Shown here piece by piece: positions 18,700 through 27,743 of a stretch of DNA of 64,000 nt. A program made the translations under genes and the position numbers. The DNA is from Planktothrix rubescens CCAP 1459/22 (GTDB lineage: Bacteria > Cyanobacteriota > Cyanobacteriia > Cyanobacteriales > Microcoleaceae), in NCBI GenBank assembly GCA_904830895.1, contig LR882958.1, positions 1,916,001 to 1,980,000 of the forward strand. Direction: 5' to 3'. The notes beneath the pieces were generated by a model. That model had not been told where the DNA came from and did not search any database. It saw only the letters and a list, made by a program, of their open reading frames with translations. The number at the start of each line of letters is the position of its first letter. Position 1 is the first letter of the stretch.

Positions 18700-20259
18700 T
18701 TAAAAAGTTCGCATGGTCGGGAACATAATCACATCTCGAATGCTGGCGGTATTCGTAAATAACATTACTAACCGATCAATTCCAATCCCCATTCCGCCAC
18801 AATTTGGCATCCCTAAAGATAGGGCTTGAATGAAGTCTTCATCCATCGGATGAGCTTCTTCATCCCCGGCATTTTTCTGGGTTAATTGTGCTTCAAATCG
18901 TTGGCGTTGGTCTTTGGGATCATTCAATTCAGAAAAGCCATTAGAATATTCTGTCCCATGAATAAATAACTCAAAACGTTCTACAAATCCCGATTTAGAA
19001 CGGTGACGTTTAGCTAATGGACTGACTTCCACCGGAAATTCCGTAATAAAAGTGGGTTGAATTAATTTAGGTGAAACTAACTTATCAAAAACCGTATAAA
19101 GGACATATCCTAAACTTTGGATTTCTAATTTTGATAAATGTAACCCTAAACTTTCTACTGCTTTCAGGGCTTCATCTAACTCTAAAGTATCAAAATCTAA
19201 CCCAGTTGTTTCTCGCACCGCTTCCACCATTGTTTGTACTTTCCAATGGCTTCCGGTAAAGGTGGGATATTGTTCAGAATAGTTATATTTTCGTTCTAAA
19301 CTTATCACATCTCCCTGATATTCTAGTGAAGTTTGTTCTCCTAAAACATCCTTAGCGATCGCACAAATCACATCTTCTACTAAAGTGATCACATCAAAAT
19401 AATCAGCGTAGGCTTGATATACTTCAATCGAAGTAAATTCGGGGTTATGGGTACTATCAATACCTTCATTTCTAAACACCCGCCCAATTTCAAATACCCG
19501 TTCAAAACCGCCACAAATTGCCCGTTTTAAATGCAATTCCGTAGCAATTCGCAGATATAAATTAATATCCAAACTATTATGATGGGTAACAAAAGGACGA
19601 GCCGCCGCCCCGCCATAAATTGCCTGTAATACAGGAGTTTCTAATTCCTCAAAACAATTATCCCATAAATAAGTCCGAATCCTTTTCAGAATTCGATTTC
19701 TAGCTTTAAAGGTTTCTAAGGATTTCGAGTTACTAACTAAATCAATTTCTCGATGACGACGACACAGTTCCGGGTCATTAACTCCATAATAGGAATCAGG
19801 AAAAGGCATGGTAGCTTTAGAAACAATAAAAATCCGTTCCACCTGTACGGATAATTCCCCTCGGTTAGTCCGACAACCAATTCCTTCGGCGGCAATAAAA
19901 TCCCCCAAATCCAGGTATTTTTTAACCTGATTAAAGGATAATCCTGTTTCGCCCGTAACTATTTTTTTCTCTAATTTGAGTTGAATTATTCCCGCAATAT
20001 CGGTTAAACCAATAAACCCAATACTACCACTATCGCGTTTAAAAGTAATCCGTCCACAAACCTTTAAAGGAATAGCATCGGCGTCGCTTTCCCCATCATT
20101 TAATTCTTTACCTGGTTGGGCGAATAAGTCTTTAATGTCCTGGGTTGTATGTGACCTTTGAACTGAATGACTGGGATAGGGTTCTATTCCCAATTCTCTC
20201 AACTCATCGACTTTTTGAGAACGAACTTCTACTTCATTGCGGGTTTCATTTTTAGCCAT
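18700..20259 (-). CDS. lysS: Lysyl-tRNA synthetase, class II
   Basis: Charges tRNA-Lys with lysine. 519 residues: an N-terminal OB-fold anticodon-binding domain (about 60-165, VCGRITFKRDSGSIGFIGLTD), then the class II catalytic core with motif 2 FRNEGIDSTHNPEFTSIEVYQ and motif 3 GMGIGIDRLVMLF near the C-terminus. Length is normal. Its leader and first codons are tandemly duplicated just upstream (20467-20790), so the gene may have two tandem promoters, the distal one reading first into a short abortive frame. Confidence 0.96.
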   Translation of the reverse strand: MAKNETRNEVEVRSQKVDELRELGIEPYPSHSVQRSHTTQDIKDLFAQPGKELNDGESDADAIPLKVCGRITFKRDSGSIGFIGLTDIAGIIQLKLEKKIVTGETGLSFNQVKKYLDLGDFIAAEGIGCRTNRGELSVQVERIFIVSKATMPFPDSYYGVNDPELCRRHREIDLVSNSKSLETFKARNRILKRIRTYLWDNCFEELETPVLQAIYGGAAARPFVTHHNSLDINLYLRIATELHLKRAICGGFERVFEIGRVFRNEGIDSTHNPEFTSIEVYQAYADYFDVITLVEDVICAIAKDVLGEQTSLEYQGDVISLERKYNYSEQYPTFTGSHWKVQTMVEAVRETTGLDFDTLELDEALKAVESLGLHLSKLEIQSLGYVLYTVFDKLVSPKLIQPTFITEFPVEVSPLAKRHRSKSGFVERFELFIHGTEYSNGFSELNDPKDQRQRFEAQLTQKNAGDEEAHPMDEDFIQALSLGMPNCGGMGIGIDRLVMLFTNTASIRDVIMFPTMRTF

Positions 20260-20790
20260 GTTGATGATTTCCTATATCAATTTATGCTCAATCTTTTATA
20301 ATAACAGTGATTTGCTATTATTTATAATTCTTCCTAACTCTCGTTTCTAGGTTCTACCTAGAAACGCAATTAAGGTGGCTCTGCCACCAGAATACTATCA
20401 TAATATTATAATAGAGGCAGAGCCTCTATTTAGCATTCCAAGGAAGAGCCTTGGAACGAGGAATCTCCTGGGTTGTATGTGATCTTTGAAGGGAATGACT
20501 GGGATAGGGTTCTATTCCCAATTCTCTCAACTCATCGACTTTTTGAGAACGAACTTCTACTTCATTGCGGGTTTCATTTGCAGCCATGTTGATGATTTCC
20601 TATATCAATTTATGCTCGATCTTTTATAATAACAGTGATTTGCTATTATTTATAATTCTTCCCAACTCTCGTTTCTAGGTTCTACCTAGAAACGCAATTA
20701 AGGTGGCTCTGCCACCAGAATACTATCATAATATTATAATAGAGGCAGAGCCTCTATTTAGCATTCCAAGGCAGAGCCTTGGAACGAGGA
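20139..20790. repeat. 328-bp tandem duplication of the lysS 5' end and leader
   Basis: Copy 1 (20139-20462) contains the first ~40 codons of lysS plus about 200 bp of leader. Copy 2 (20467-20790) repeats it with only scattered differences. Each copy carries four short palindromes in a row: TTCTAGGTTCTACCTAGAA, GGTGGCTCTGCCACC, AGAGGCAGAGCCTCT and CCAAGGMAGAGCCTTGG. Those palindromes look like a dispersed cyanobacterial repeat, which may have mediated the duplication by unequal recombination. Confidence 0.9.
20426..20587 (-). pseudogene. Truncated lysS 5' copy
   Basis: A 53-codon frame starting MAANETRNEVEVRSQKVDEL that matches the lysS N-terminus, then diverges into leader sequence after RSHTTQ and stops. 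It arises from the tandem duplication. It keeps its own start context, so it could be translated as a short peptide or act as an upstream ORF affecting lysS. Confidence 0.75.
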
Positions 20791-20846
20791 TATTTAGGAG
20801 TTGATATTAATGATAAACTAATACAAGGATAATTAAGAGGTGAATT

Positions 20847-21983
20847 ATGGACATCAAAGAATTTTTAGAGAAACGTTCTAAAGGTGAATCTAACTTTCAG
20901 AATGTACAATTATATAATGTAAACCTTGAAGGAACAGATTTAGGTGGTATTAATTTCTCTGGTGCTAATTTAGGAGGTGATAAATTAAGCCGTGCTAGAT
21001 TATATATGGCTAATCTCAGTTATACCAGATTAACATCAGTTTATCTTGAGCAAGCGTATATCTCTAATGCGAATTTGACAGCAGCTGATTTAACAGGTTC
21101 TATTCTGAATAGAGCAGATTTTACAAGTGCAAATTTGACGGGAGCTAATTTAACAAATTGTAGTCTGAATAGAGCAAATTTTACAAGTGCAAATTTAAGT
21201 CGAACTGATTTAAGAAGAGGACAATTTGAAGGATGTAATTTTATATCATCTAACTTAAATTTTGCCAACTTAAGTGATGTAAATTTATCGTCAGTAAACT
21301 TTATAAATGCCAATTTGGAATGTGCCAATCTTGAAAATGCTAATTTAAACAAAGCTATACTTAAAAATGCTAATCTAAAAAAGGCTGATTTGCGAGGAGC
21401 TAATTTAATTAATGCAAATTTAGAGGGTGCAAACTTAACTCAAGCTGATTTAACAGATGCTAATATTTATGGAGTCAATCTTCAAAATGTTAACTTAACA
21501 GATACAATTATGCCTAATGGAGAATGCTATCAACCTGAAGATAGCACTCCTGATTTACCAGACCCAATAGACACATTAACAGACACAGAAAAAACCATGA
21601 CTCGAAAAATCATTAAAACCGAAAACGCCCCCAAACCCGTTGGCCCTTATAATCAAGCGGTAATGGTCAATAACATGATCTTTTTATCAGGACAAATTGC
21701 CATTGACCCCCGCGTTAACGACATTCTTTATCCCGATGACATCACCAAACAAACCGAAAGAGTGATGTCAAATTTAGAAGCCGTATTAACCGAAGCCGGC
21801 GCCACCTGGGAAAACGTAGTTAAAACCACAATATTCTTAAAAGATATGAACGATTTTACCCAAGTTAATGAAGTCTATTCCAAATATTTTAAACCCGAAA
21901 CCGCACCCGCTAGGGCGACCGTTGAAGTTTCCCGTCTTCCCAAAGATGTATTAGTAGAAATTGAGTGCATCGCCGTCCTCTAA
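20847..21983 (+). CDS. Pentapeptide-repeat protein fused to a RidA (YjgF/UK114) domain
   Basis: 378 residues. About 15-225 are tandem pentapeptide repeats (A(N/D)LXX, forming a right-handed beta-helix), then an acidic linker DSTPDLPDPIDTLTDTE. From codon 251 there is a complete RidA domain: MTRKIIKTENAPKPVGPYNQAV, FLSGQIAIDP, and APARATVEVSRLPKDVLVEIE, with the Arg and Glu that bind imine substrates in RidA. RidA hydrolyses reactive enamines/imines released by PLP enzymes. Free RidA proteins normally start at MTRKIIKTE, so an internal start at 21597 could also yield the free enzyme. The fusion is unusual; the frame is continuous with no sign of a sequencing join. Confidence 0.88.
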   Translation: MDIKEFLEKRSKGESNFQNVQLYNVNLEGTDLGGINFSGANLGGDKLSRARLYMANLSYTRLTSVYLEQAYISNANLTAADLTGSILNRADFTSANLTGANLTNCSLNRANFTSANLSRTDLRRGQFEGCNFISSNLNFANLSDVNLSSVNFINANLECANLENANLNKAILKNANLKKADLRGANLINANLEGANLTQADLTDANIYGVNLQNVNLTDTIMPNGECYQPEDSTPDLPDPIDTLTDTEKTMTRKIIKTENAPKPVGPYNQAVMVNNMIFLSGQIAIDPRVNDILYPDDITKQTERVMSNLEAVLTEAGATWENVVKTTIFLKDMNDFTQVNEVYSKYFKPETAPARATVEVSRLPKDVLVEIECIAVL

Positions 21984-21989
21984 AAATTT

Positions 21990-22046
21990 CGTTGTTGGGC
22001 TTTAGCCCTCCAAATATTCAGGGCTTTAGCCCAACAACGGTTTTTA
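21990..22046. terminator. Long hairpin with T tract between convergent genes
   Basis: CGTTGTTGGGCTTTAGCCCT and its near-complementary arm AGGGCTTTAGCCCAACAACG (21990-22039; three central mismatches) around a 10-nt loop, followed by GTTTTTAATTT. It lies between the RidA fusion (+) and the transporter gene (-), so it probably ends the plus-strand transcript and perhaps both. Confidence 0.7.
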
Positions 22047-22056
22047 ATTTGGTGTT

Positions 22057-23439
22057 TTATTTGATATCTTCATCATCAAGTCCAGGTCTGGGAACATAAG
22101 TAATATGATCTTGATCTTTAATGGGAATAAAGAAGATAGTTAATAACCCTGGAATTACCGCCATTGCACTCAATAAAAAGTAGTTTTGATAGCCTAAATT
22201 CGCTTGAATATATCCACTAAATACCCCCGGAATTAATACCCCCGCCGCCATAAATGCCGTTGTAATTGCATAATGGGAGGCTTTATATTCAGGACGGACA
22301 GTTTGCATTAAAAATACAGTATAGGCGGCTACTCCTAAACCATAGGTAAATTGTTCCAGGGAATTAACCACATAGGCCCAAATAATTTCCGGTTGAGTTT
22401 TAGCTAATAACCAATAAAAGATATTAGTAAAATTTTGTAAAATTGCCATCGGCCATATCCAGGTTTTTAACCCTTGTTTAGCGATTAAAAATCCCCCTAA
22501 TAACCCTCCAAATAATAGGGAAATTACCCCAACTGTCCCCGATAAAATCCCGATTTCGGCCGTCGTAATTCCTAACCCGCCTTTTGCAGCCGTATCCATT
22601 AAAAATGGAGTTGCCATTTTGAAGGTTAAAGCATCTCCTAAACGGAATAATAAAACAAAAGCGAGAGTCCAACCAATTTTATATTGAGTAAAATAGGTTT
22701 TGAATGAGTTAATAAAATTAGCAGAATTGGAGAGATTTTCTGTTTCTGAAAAAGTTGCTTTTTGAGGTTTGGGTAAATATATTTTCTGAAATCCGTAGAT
22801 GAATAAAAAGATTAAACTAGCGAGAGAAAAAGCAATTGACCATCCCCATTGTAATGCAGGAATTGAAAAATTAGACCCCAAAAAATTAAACTGAACCGGG
22901 TTATATAAAATTTCCCCCGTCGGACTTTTCCCATTACTATATTTTTCAGCAATATCTCCAGCTAAAAATACTAAACCTCCGCCTCCGGCTAAAACTGCCA
23001 TCCGATAAGCGGTATTTCTAACCCCGACATAAAACGCCTGTTGGTCTAAATTTAACACCGTCAAATAAAAGCCATCAATTGCTATATCATGGGTAGCACT
23101 AATAAAAGCAATCAGGGCAAAAATTGCAATAGAAATCGGAATAGCTTGCGGAAATAGTGCGCCTAATGCTAAAATCAAGAATAGGATTGTACATAAGATT
23201 TCCATTCTTAAAATCCATCGCCGTTTGGTTGAATAAATATCAACAATTGGCCCCCATAATCCTTTCATTACCCAAGGGAGAGATAAAAAACTGGTTAACC
23301 CAATTAATTCGTTACTCGCCCCTAAACCTTTTAAAAAAACCACCGACATGATATTAACAACGGTATAGGGAAATCCTTGAGCAAAATATAAAATTGAAAT
23401 CCACCAGCCCGGATGCAGTTTTTGTTCTTGATTTTTCAT
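22057..23439 (-). CDS. AmpG-like MFS transporter
   Basis: 460 residues with about 12 membrane segments. The N-terminus WWISILYFAQGFPYTVVNIMSVVFLKGLG and the loop WGPIVDIYSTKRRWILRMEI match the AmpG/acetyl-CoA transporter (PAT/SLC33) branch of the major facilitator superfamily. Family members import muropeptides or carry acyl-CoA-type substrates; the substrate here is unknown. No peptidoglycan-recycling gene is adjacent. Start ATG at 23439. It stands alone between the pentapeptide-RidA gene and a divergent glycosyltransferase. Confidence 0.8.
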   Translation of the reverse strand: MKNQEQKLHPGWWISILYFAQGFPYTVVNIMSVVFLKGLGASNELIGLTSFLSLPWVMKGLWGPIVDIYSTKRRWILRMEILCTILFLILALGALFPQAIPISIAIFALIAFISATHDIAIDGFYLTVLNLDQQAFYVGVRNTAYRMAVLAGGGGLVFLAGDIAEKYSNGKSPTGEILYNPVQFNFLGSNFSIPALQWGWSIAFSLASLIFLFIYGFQKIYLPKPQKATFSETENLSNSANFINSFKTYFTQYKIGWTLAFVLLFRLGDALTFKMATPFLMDTAAKGGLGITTAEIGILSGTVGVISLLFGGLLGGFLIAKQGLKTWIWPMAILQNFTNIFYWLLAKTQPEIIWAYVVNSLEQFTYGLGVAAYTVFLMQTVRPEYKASHYAITTAFMAAGVLIPGVFSGYIQANLGYQNYFLLSAMAVIPGLLTIFFIPIKDQDHITYVPRPGLDDEDIK

Positions 23440-23674
23440 GTTTAATGCTTAGTTTTAAGTTATGATAATCAATGATCGTGAGAATTGTTTTATCCTACAA
23501 CAATAGTGAATCTCTGCCAATGGTTAAAATTACCCATAATCTCAAAAGTTTAGTCAACAACGGATTATGCTCAAGTATCTTATTGATGAAAATATGGATT
23601 CCTAAAATGTAAAATTTTGGTCACACAATCGGCTACTATTATAATAATGTATGTGAGGTCGCCAAAATTTATTT

Positions 23675-24421
23675 ATGAGTCCAACTATTTTGCCCTTTGA
23701 TTCTGCTCTTAACGGTTTTCCGGTGTTGGGTTTACCTGTACATTTAACTAATAATTATACTAATTGGTTATTAGAACGTTGGCAACAAGGGTTAGGAACT
23801 CATGTTATTACTTTGAATGCAGAAATGGCAATTCAAGGAGAAAAAGATCCTAAATTAGCAGAAATTATTCATTCAGCAGAGTTAGTAATTCCTGATGGTG
23901 CGGGGGTGGTGCTTTATTTACAATATAAAGGTAAAAAAATTCAACGTTGTCCGGGTATTGAATTAGCAGAAACCTTGATAGAAAATATTGGTAAATTAGA
24001 TAATTCTGAATTAGTCTTTTTCTATGGGGGAAAACCAGGAATTGCTCAACAGGCGGCCGATAATATTCAACAAAAACTGCCAGGTCTGGGAATTTCTAGT
24101 TATCATGGTTATCTGTCTGCTTCTGAAGAAGAAGATTTAAAAATTACCCTAAAAGACTTACAACCAAGATTAATATTAGTGGGTTTGGGTGTTCCTCGTC
24201 AGGAATTTTGGATTAAAGAAAATCGTCATCTTTGCCCAAATTCGATTTGGATAGGTGTGGGAGGAAGTTTTGATATTTGGTCAGGAATTAAACAACGGGC
24301 ACCGGAATTTTTCTGTAAATATCATTTAGAATGGTTATATAGATTATATCAAGAACCCTGGCGTTGGCGTCGGATGTTGGCGTTACCGGAGTTTGCGATT
24401 AAAGTGTTGATTCACCAATAG
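23675..24421 (+). CDS. WecG/TagA/CpsF-family glycosyltransferase (GT26)
   Basis: 248 residues. Transfers a sugar (often N-acetylmannosamine or its uronate) to a lipid-linked carrier in surface polysaccharide synthesis. Family motifs: TLNAEMA, the catalytic Asp region VIPDGAGVV, GGKPGIAQQAA, LVGLGVPRQEFWI and GVGGSFDIWSG, with the C-terminal LEWLYRLYQEPWRW. The enzyme acts at the cytoplasmic membrane face. It is monocistronic here; acceptor and donor cannot be told from sequence. Confidence 0.9.
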   Translation: MSPTILPFDSALNGFPVLGLPVHLTNNYTNWLLERWQQGLGTHVITLNAEMAIQGEKDPKLAEIIHSAELVIPDGAGVVLYLQYKGKKIQRCPGIELAETLIENIGKLDNSELVFFYGGKPGIAQQAADNIQQKLPGLGISSYHGYLSASEEEDLKITLKDLQPRLILVGLGVPRQEFWIKENRHLCPNSIWIGVGGSFDIWSGIKQRAPEFFCKYHLEWLYRLYQEPWRWRRMLALPEFAIKVLIHQ

Positions 24422-24521
24422 GATGTTATTGTGGCTATGTTGACAAAGGTTAAGCCTAATTTAACCACAAAGACACAAAGACACAAAGAAGTTATCAACA
24501 CTAATCTGCCCATTGCTATAT

Positions 24522-25175
24522 TTAGGAAAAAATAGCCCCGTTTAAATTAGCGAATTTTAGGTCAACTCCGGTTAAATTGGCTCCGGTTAAATTGGCTTTA
24601 CTTAGGTTTGTCCCTCTCAAATTTGCGTAGGATAAATTGGCATTTTGTAGATTAGCTTTAATTAAGGTTGTCCCTCTTAAATTAGCTTTGGTTAAATTTG
24701 CTTGATAAAGATTAGCTTTGTTTAAATTAGCAAATCTCAAATCAGCTTCGCTCAAATCAGTTTCGCTCAAATTAGCCTGATATAAATAAGCTCCATTCAG
24801 ATGTACTTTAATTAGTTTGGCATTATTTAATTCCGTCCGATATAGATAAGTTTCAATCAATTCTGCTCTATTTAATATGGCTGTGCTAAGATTGGCTTGA
24901 CTTAAATTAGCTTGAAATAATACAGCTTTACTGAGGTTTGCTCGGTGCAATTGAGCTAAACTTAAATCGGCTTGTTTTAGATTTGCCGAGCTTAAATCCG
25001 TGGCAATTAAATTGGCTTTACTTAAATCAGTATTTTGTAAATTAATTCCGTTTAAATCAGCCCCCATTAAGTTGGCTTCGCACAAGTCCGGCTGAATATT
25101 AGGATTATTTGAACGCCAAATTTGCCAACGTTGAGATCCCCATTCTAATAAATCTAAATGTTCTGAATTTGCCAT
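24522..25175 (-). CDS. Pentapeptide-repeat protein
   Basis: 217 residues, nearly all A(N/D)LXX pentapeptide repeats from about residue 30 to the end, predicted to form a four-sided right-handed beta-helix. The short N-terminal part (LDLLEWGSQRWQIWRSNNPNIQPDL) is a capping segment common in cyanobacterial members. Function unknown; many such proteins occur in cyanobacteria. It is not adjacent to any partner gene that would suggest a role. Confidence 0.87.
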   Translation of the reverse strand: MANSEHLDLLEWGSQRWQIWRSNNPNIQPDLCEANLMGADLNGINLQNTDLSKANLIATDLSSANLKQADLSLAQLHRANLSKAVLFQANLSQANLSTAILNRAELIETYLYRTELNNAKLIKVHLNGAYLYQANLSETDLSEADLRFANLNKANLYQANLTKANLRGTTLIKANLQNANLSYANLRGTNLSKANLTGANLTGVDLKFANLNGAIFS

Positions 25176-25520
25176 ATTTTTTTACTAATTTATTCGGGAT
25201 TAAAACTACCTATAGCAATCCTATTTGAGTTGTGTTCAAAAGTCCTGGGCAAAAGGGAACAGGGAACAGGCTGCGTCGTGAGCCGTGAGCCAGTCGAACG
25301 GTCGAACGAGAACAGGGAACAGCCCCCCAAACCCCCCGTGCACGGGGGGCTTGGGGGGGAGGGAACGCCGGATCTGGGGTAATACTTCTGGCTGTTTCAT
25401 GTCAGTATTAAAATGTTACAACCTATTTAGGATTGCTATAGTAATTATGTCATTGCGAGGGTAGCAAAGCAATATCAAAATTCGTAATTCGTAATTCGTA
25501 ATTCGTAATTCCTCGTAATT
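25176..25520. repeat. Repeat-filled intergenic region
   Basis: No gene seen. Contains GGGAACAGGGAACAG repeats (25253-25272), a CCCCCCGTGCACGGGGGG palindrome (about 25331-25349) in the same GC-rich repeat as at 8273 and 18576, and a tandem run of the heptamer CGTAATT (25483-25518). All three repeat types recur elsewhere in the window. Confidence 0.75.
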
Positions 25521-26822
25521 CTACACCCCTATTCCTCTATTAATAGCAAGTAACGCACTTCCATAAGCCGCTTCTGTATGAATAGAATTAACCATATTAA
25601 CGTTTAAATAGCGCTGACGAATGGCTGTCCAAACGGGATTTTTTGCCCCTCCTCCGGCGGTATAAACTTGAGTTAGGGGAGTGGCTCCAAGTTGTTGTAA
25701 AAGTTGATAACCTTGGGCTTCAATTTTGGCAATTCCTTCTAATAAACCCTGTAGAAATTCAACAGAATTATCGGGACGGGGTTGCAAACGGGGAAGTAAT
25801 TCGGGGTCGTTAATAGGGAAGCGATCGCCTTTTTTAATTAAGGGATAATAATTTAAGTTACTATTATAATTGGGGTTAATTTGACGGCTGAAATTTTCCA
25901 GTTCAAGATCACTAAAAAATTGACGTAAGACCGCACCCCCGGTATTAGAAGCACCTCCAGTTAACCACAAATCTCCTAAGCGATGGCTATAAATGCCGTA
26001 TTTAATATTATTTACAGGAATATTACTGAGGAGTTTTAAGACTAAAGTTGAACCTAAAGAGGTTACTGCTTCCCCTGGAATTTTTGCGCCACTGGCTAAA
26101 AATGCGGCTATACTATCGGTAGTTCCTGCACAGATAACACAGGCTTTAGGTAATTGTAACTGTTCTGCTATTTCGGAGGTAATGGAAGCAATCGAAGTTC
26201 CAGGAGCAACCACATCGGGCAGTTTCAATAATTCTAAATTGGTCAGGGATTGTAAACCGTTAATTAACCAATTGGGATAGGTCAAATTTTCGACATCGTA
26301 GCCTAATTTTAAGCTATTATGATAATCACTAATCCCTAATTTTCCATGTAATAAAAATGCTAACCAATCGGCTTGATGCAGAAAATAACAGACCGAGGAT
26401 TTTTGTGGTTTAGTGTTGGTAGTTTCAGCAGTTAACCACCAAATAAGTTTAGCTAAACTAGAAGTGGCACTGTTGACGATATGATCGGGAGGAGCGATTT
26501 TTTTTAACAGTTCTAAGACGGTAACAGCCCGACTATCATTATATAGAATTGGGGATTGTAGTGGAATGCCATTAGGATCACAAAGTAGCACGGTGGCGGA
26601 GGTTCCATTGATAGCGATCGCATCTATTTGACGGCGAAAGTGTAACGGAATTTGTTGAATCACGTCAAACAGAGCCGTTTTCCAAAGGCTAACCAATTCC
26701 CAGGTATCCGTAAATGGGGGGAAAGGAAATTGAGTTTGGGCCACCACTGTTCCTTGAGAATTAATTGTAATTGAACGAGTGCCGGATGTGCCAAAATCAA
26801 TCCCGATATAAAAATTAACCAT
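25521..26822 (-). CDS. FGGY-family carbohydrate kinase
   Basis: 433 residues. ATP-dependent sugar kinase with the N-terminal phosphate loop FYIGIDFGTSGTRS, a catalytic Asp in LYNDSRAV, the adenosine loop VCAGTTDSIAAFLASGAK and C-terminal TAGGGAKNPVWTAIRQ. Cyanobacterial members of this compact group resemble xylulokinases; one Synechococcus homologue was shown to be a D-ribulose kinase, so D-ribulose or D-xylulose is the likely substrate (inference). Monocistronic. Confidence 0.85.
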   Translation of the reverse strand: MVNFYIGIDFGTSGTRSITINSQGTVVAQTQFPFPPFTDTWELVSLWKTALFDVIQQIPLHFRRQIDAIAINGTSATVLLCDPNGIPLQSPILYNDSRAVTVLELLKKIAPPDHIVNSATSSLAKLIWWLTAETTNTKPQKSSVCYFLHQADWLAFLLHGKLGISDYHNSLKLGYDVENLTYPNWLINGLQSLTNLELLKLPDVVAPGTSIASITSEIAEQLQLPKACVICAGTTDSIAAFLASGAKIPGEAVTSLGSTLVLKLLSNIPVNNIKYGIYSHRLGDLWLTGGASNTGGAVLRQFFSDLELENFSRQINPNYNSNLNYYPLIKKGDRFPINDPELLPRLQPRPDNSVEFLQGLLEGIAKIEAQGYQLLQQLGATPLTQVYTAGGGAKNPVWTAIRQRYLNVNMVNSIHTEAAYGSALLAINRGIGV

Positions 26823-27049
26823 TATTTCTATCTAAGTTCAATTCGTATTTTTTTATTTATAGTATGATAGTAGGTTTGCGAATTATAAGATTGTCAGTTA
26901 TTTTGTTAAGTTTTAATAAAATGTACGGAAAAAGTAAAATTACTCTGGACGTTAATGGCTCACAAAGTTATAAATTAAGAGTCGGTAGTTGAACTTTAAT
27001 CGGATCAACTGCTGGCTATCGTACTGTTAATGCGTTAATCAAGGATTTT

Positions 27050-27697
27050 ATGGATACTCTTGCTTACAATCATCTAGTTTCTGCTTATGAGTCCCCTCGC
27101 CAAACCCATTTCACAGGGGATTTGGTACTACTGCGATCTGTGAATTGGAGTAAAATATCAACCGCTTGCTGGTTGCCCATTGTAGCAACGGCTATTGGCT
27201 TGTCTGTGATGAGTGTAAGCCAACCTGCCAGTGCTGCCATCTCCCGTGGCGATAGCGGTCAGGGTGTGAAAAGTGTTCAATATGCCTTGCAGAATTACGG
27301 CTATTTTAACGGAAGAGCAACGGGTTACTTTGGGTCGGTGACAAAACACGCCGTCATCGCCTTTCAAAAGGATTATGGCTTAAATCCCGATGGAATTGTT
27401 GGCCGTTCAACGGCACGGGCATTGGGAGTAGGTTCTAAGAGCTATGGCTATAGCAATGCTAGTCATCATAACAACTGTGGTCATTGTGGCGGTGGTGGCT
27501 CTCTGTCGCGGGGTGACAGTAGCCATCATGTCAAACAACTACAAAATCGTTTAGCCAACCTGGGTTATTTTAATGCGAATTCCACAGGTTACTATGGCAA
27601 ACTGACAGCCCAGGCTGTTAAATCCTTCCAAGCAAGTTGTGGACTCTCCGTTGATGGTGTTGCTGGCCCGGCAACCATGGCAGCATTAGGAATTTAG
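27050..27697 (+). CDS. Secreted protein with two peptidoglycan-binding domains
   Basis: 215 residues. A hydrophobic stretch (about 42-62, WLPIVATAIGLSVMSVSQPASA) ends in an ASA signal-peptidase site. Then come two PG_binding_1 repeats (about 65-125 and 152-215), each with GDSGQGVKSVQYALQNYGYF / GDSSHHVKQLQNRLANLGYF and a final DG.VG..T..ALG. A His/Gly/Cys-rich linker separates them. No catalytic domain. Probably binds the cell wall in the periplasm. Confidence 0.87.
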   Translation: MDTLAYNHLVSAYESPRQTHFTGDLVLLRSVNWSKISTACWLPIVATAIGLSVMSVSQPASAAISRGDSGQGVKSVQYALQNYGYFNGRATGYFGSVTKHAVIAFQKDYGLNPDGIVGRSTARALGVGSKSYGYSNASHHNNCGHCGGGGSLSRGDSSHHVKQLQNRLANLGYFNANSTGYYGKLTAQAVKSFQASCGLSVDGVAGPATMAALGI

Positions 27698-27704
27698 CTT
27701 CTTT

Positions 27705-27734
27705 CGTAGAGACGTGCCATGGCACGTCTCTACG
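27705..27734. repeat. Perfect 30-bp palindrome (GTAGAGACGTGCCATGGC type)
   Basis: A single copy of the dispersed palindrome also present at 3135 (expanded) and 37200, here with the core GTGCCATGGCAC. It lies 8 bp after the peptidoglycan-binding gene and 10 bp before the kinase stop, between convergent genes, where it can form a terminator-like stem. Confidence 0.8.
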
Positions 27735-27743
27735 GAGTTGATA

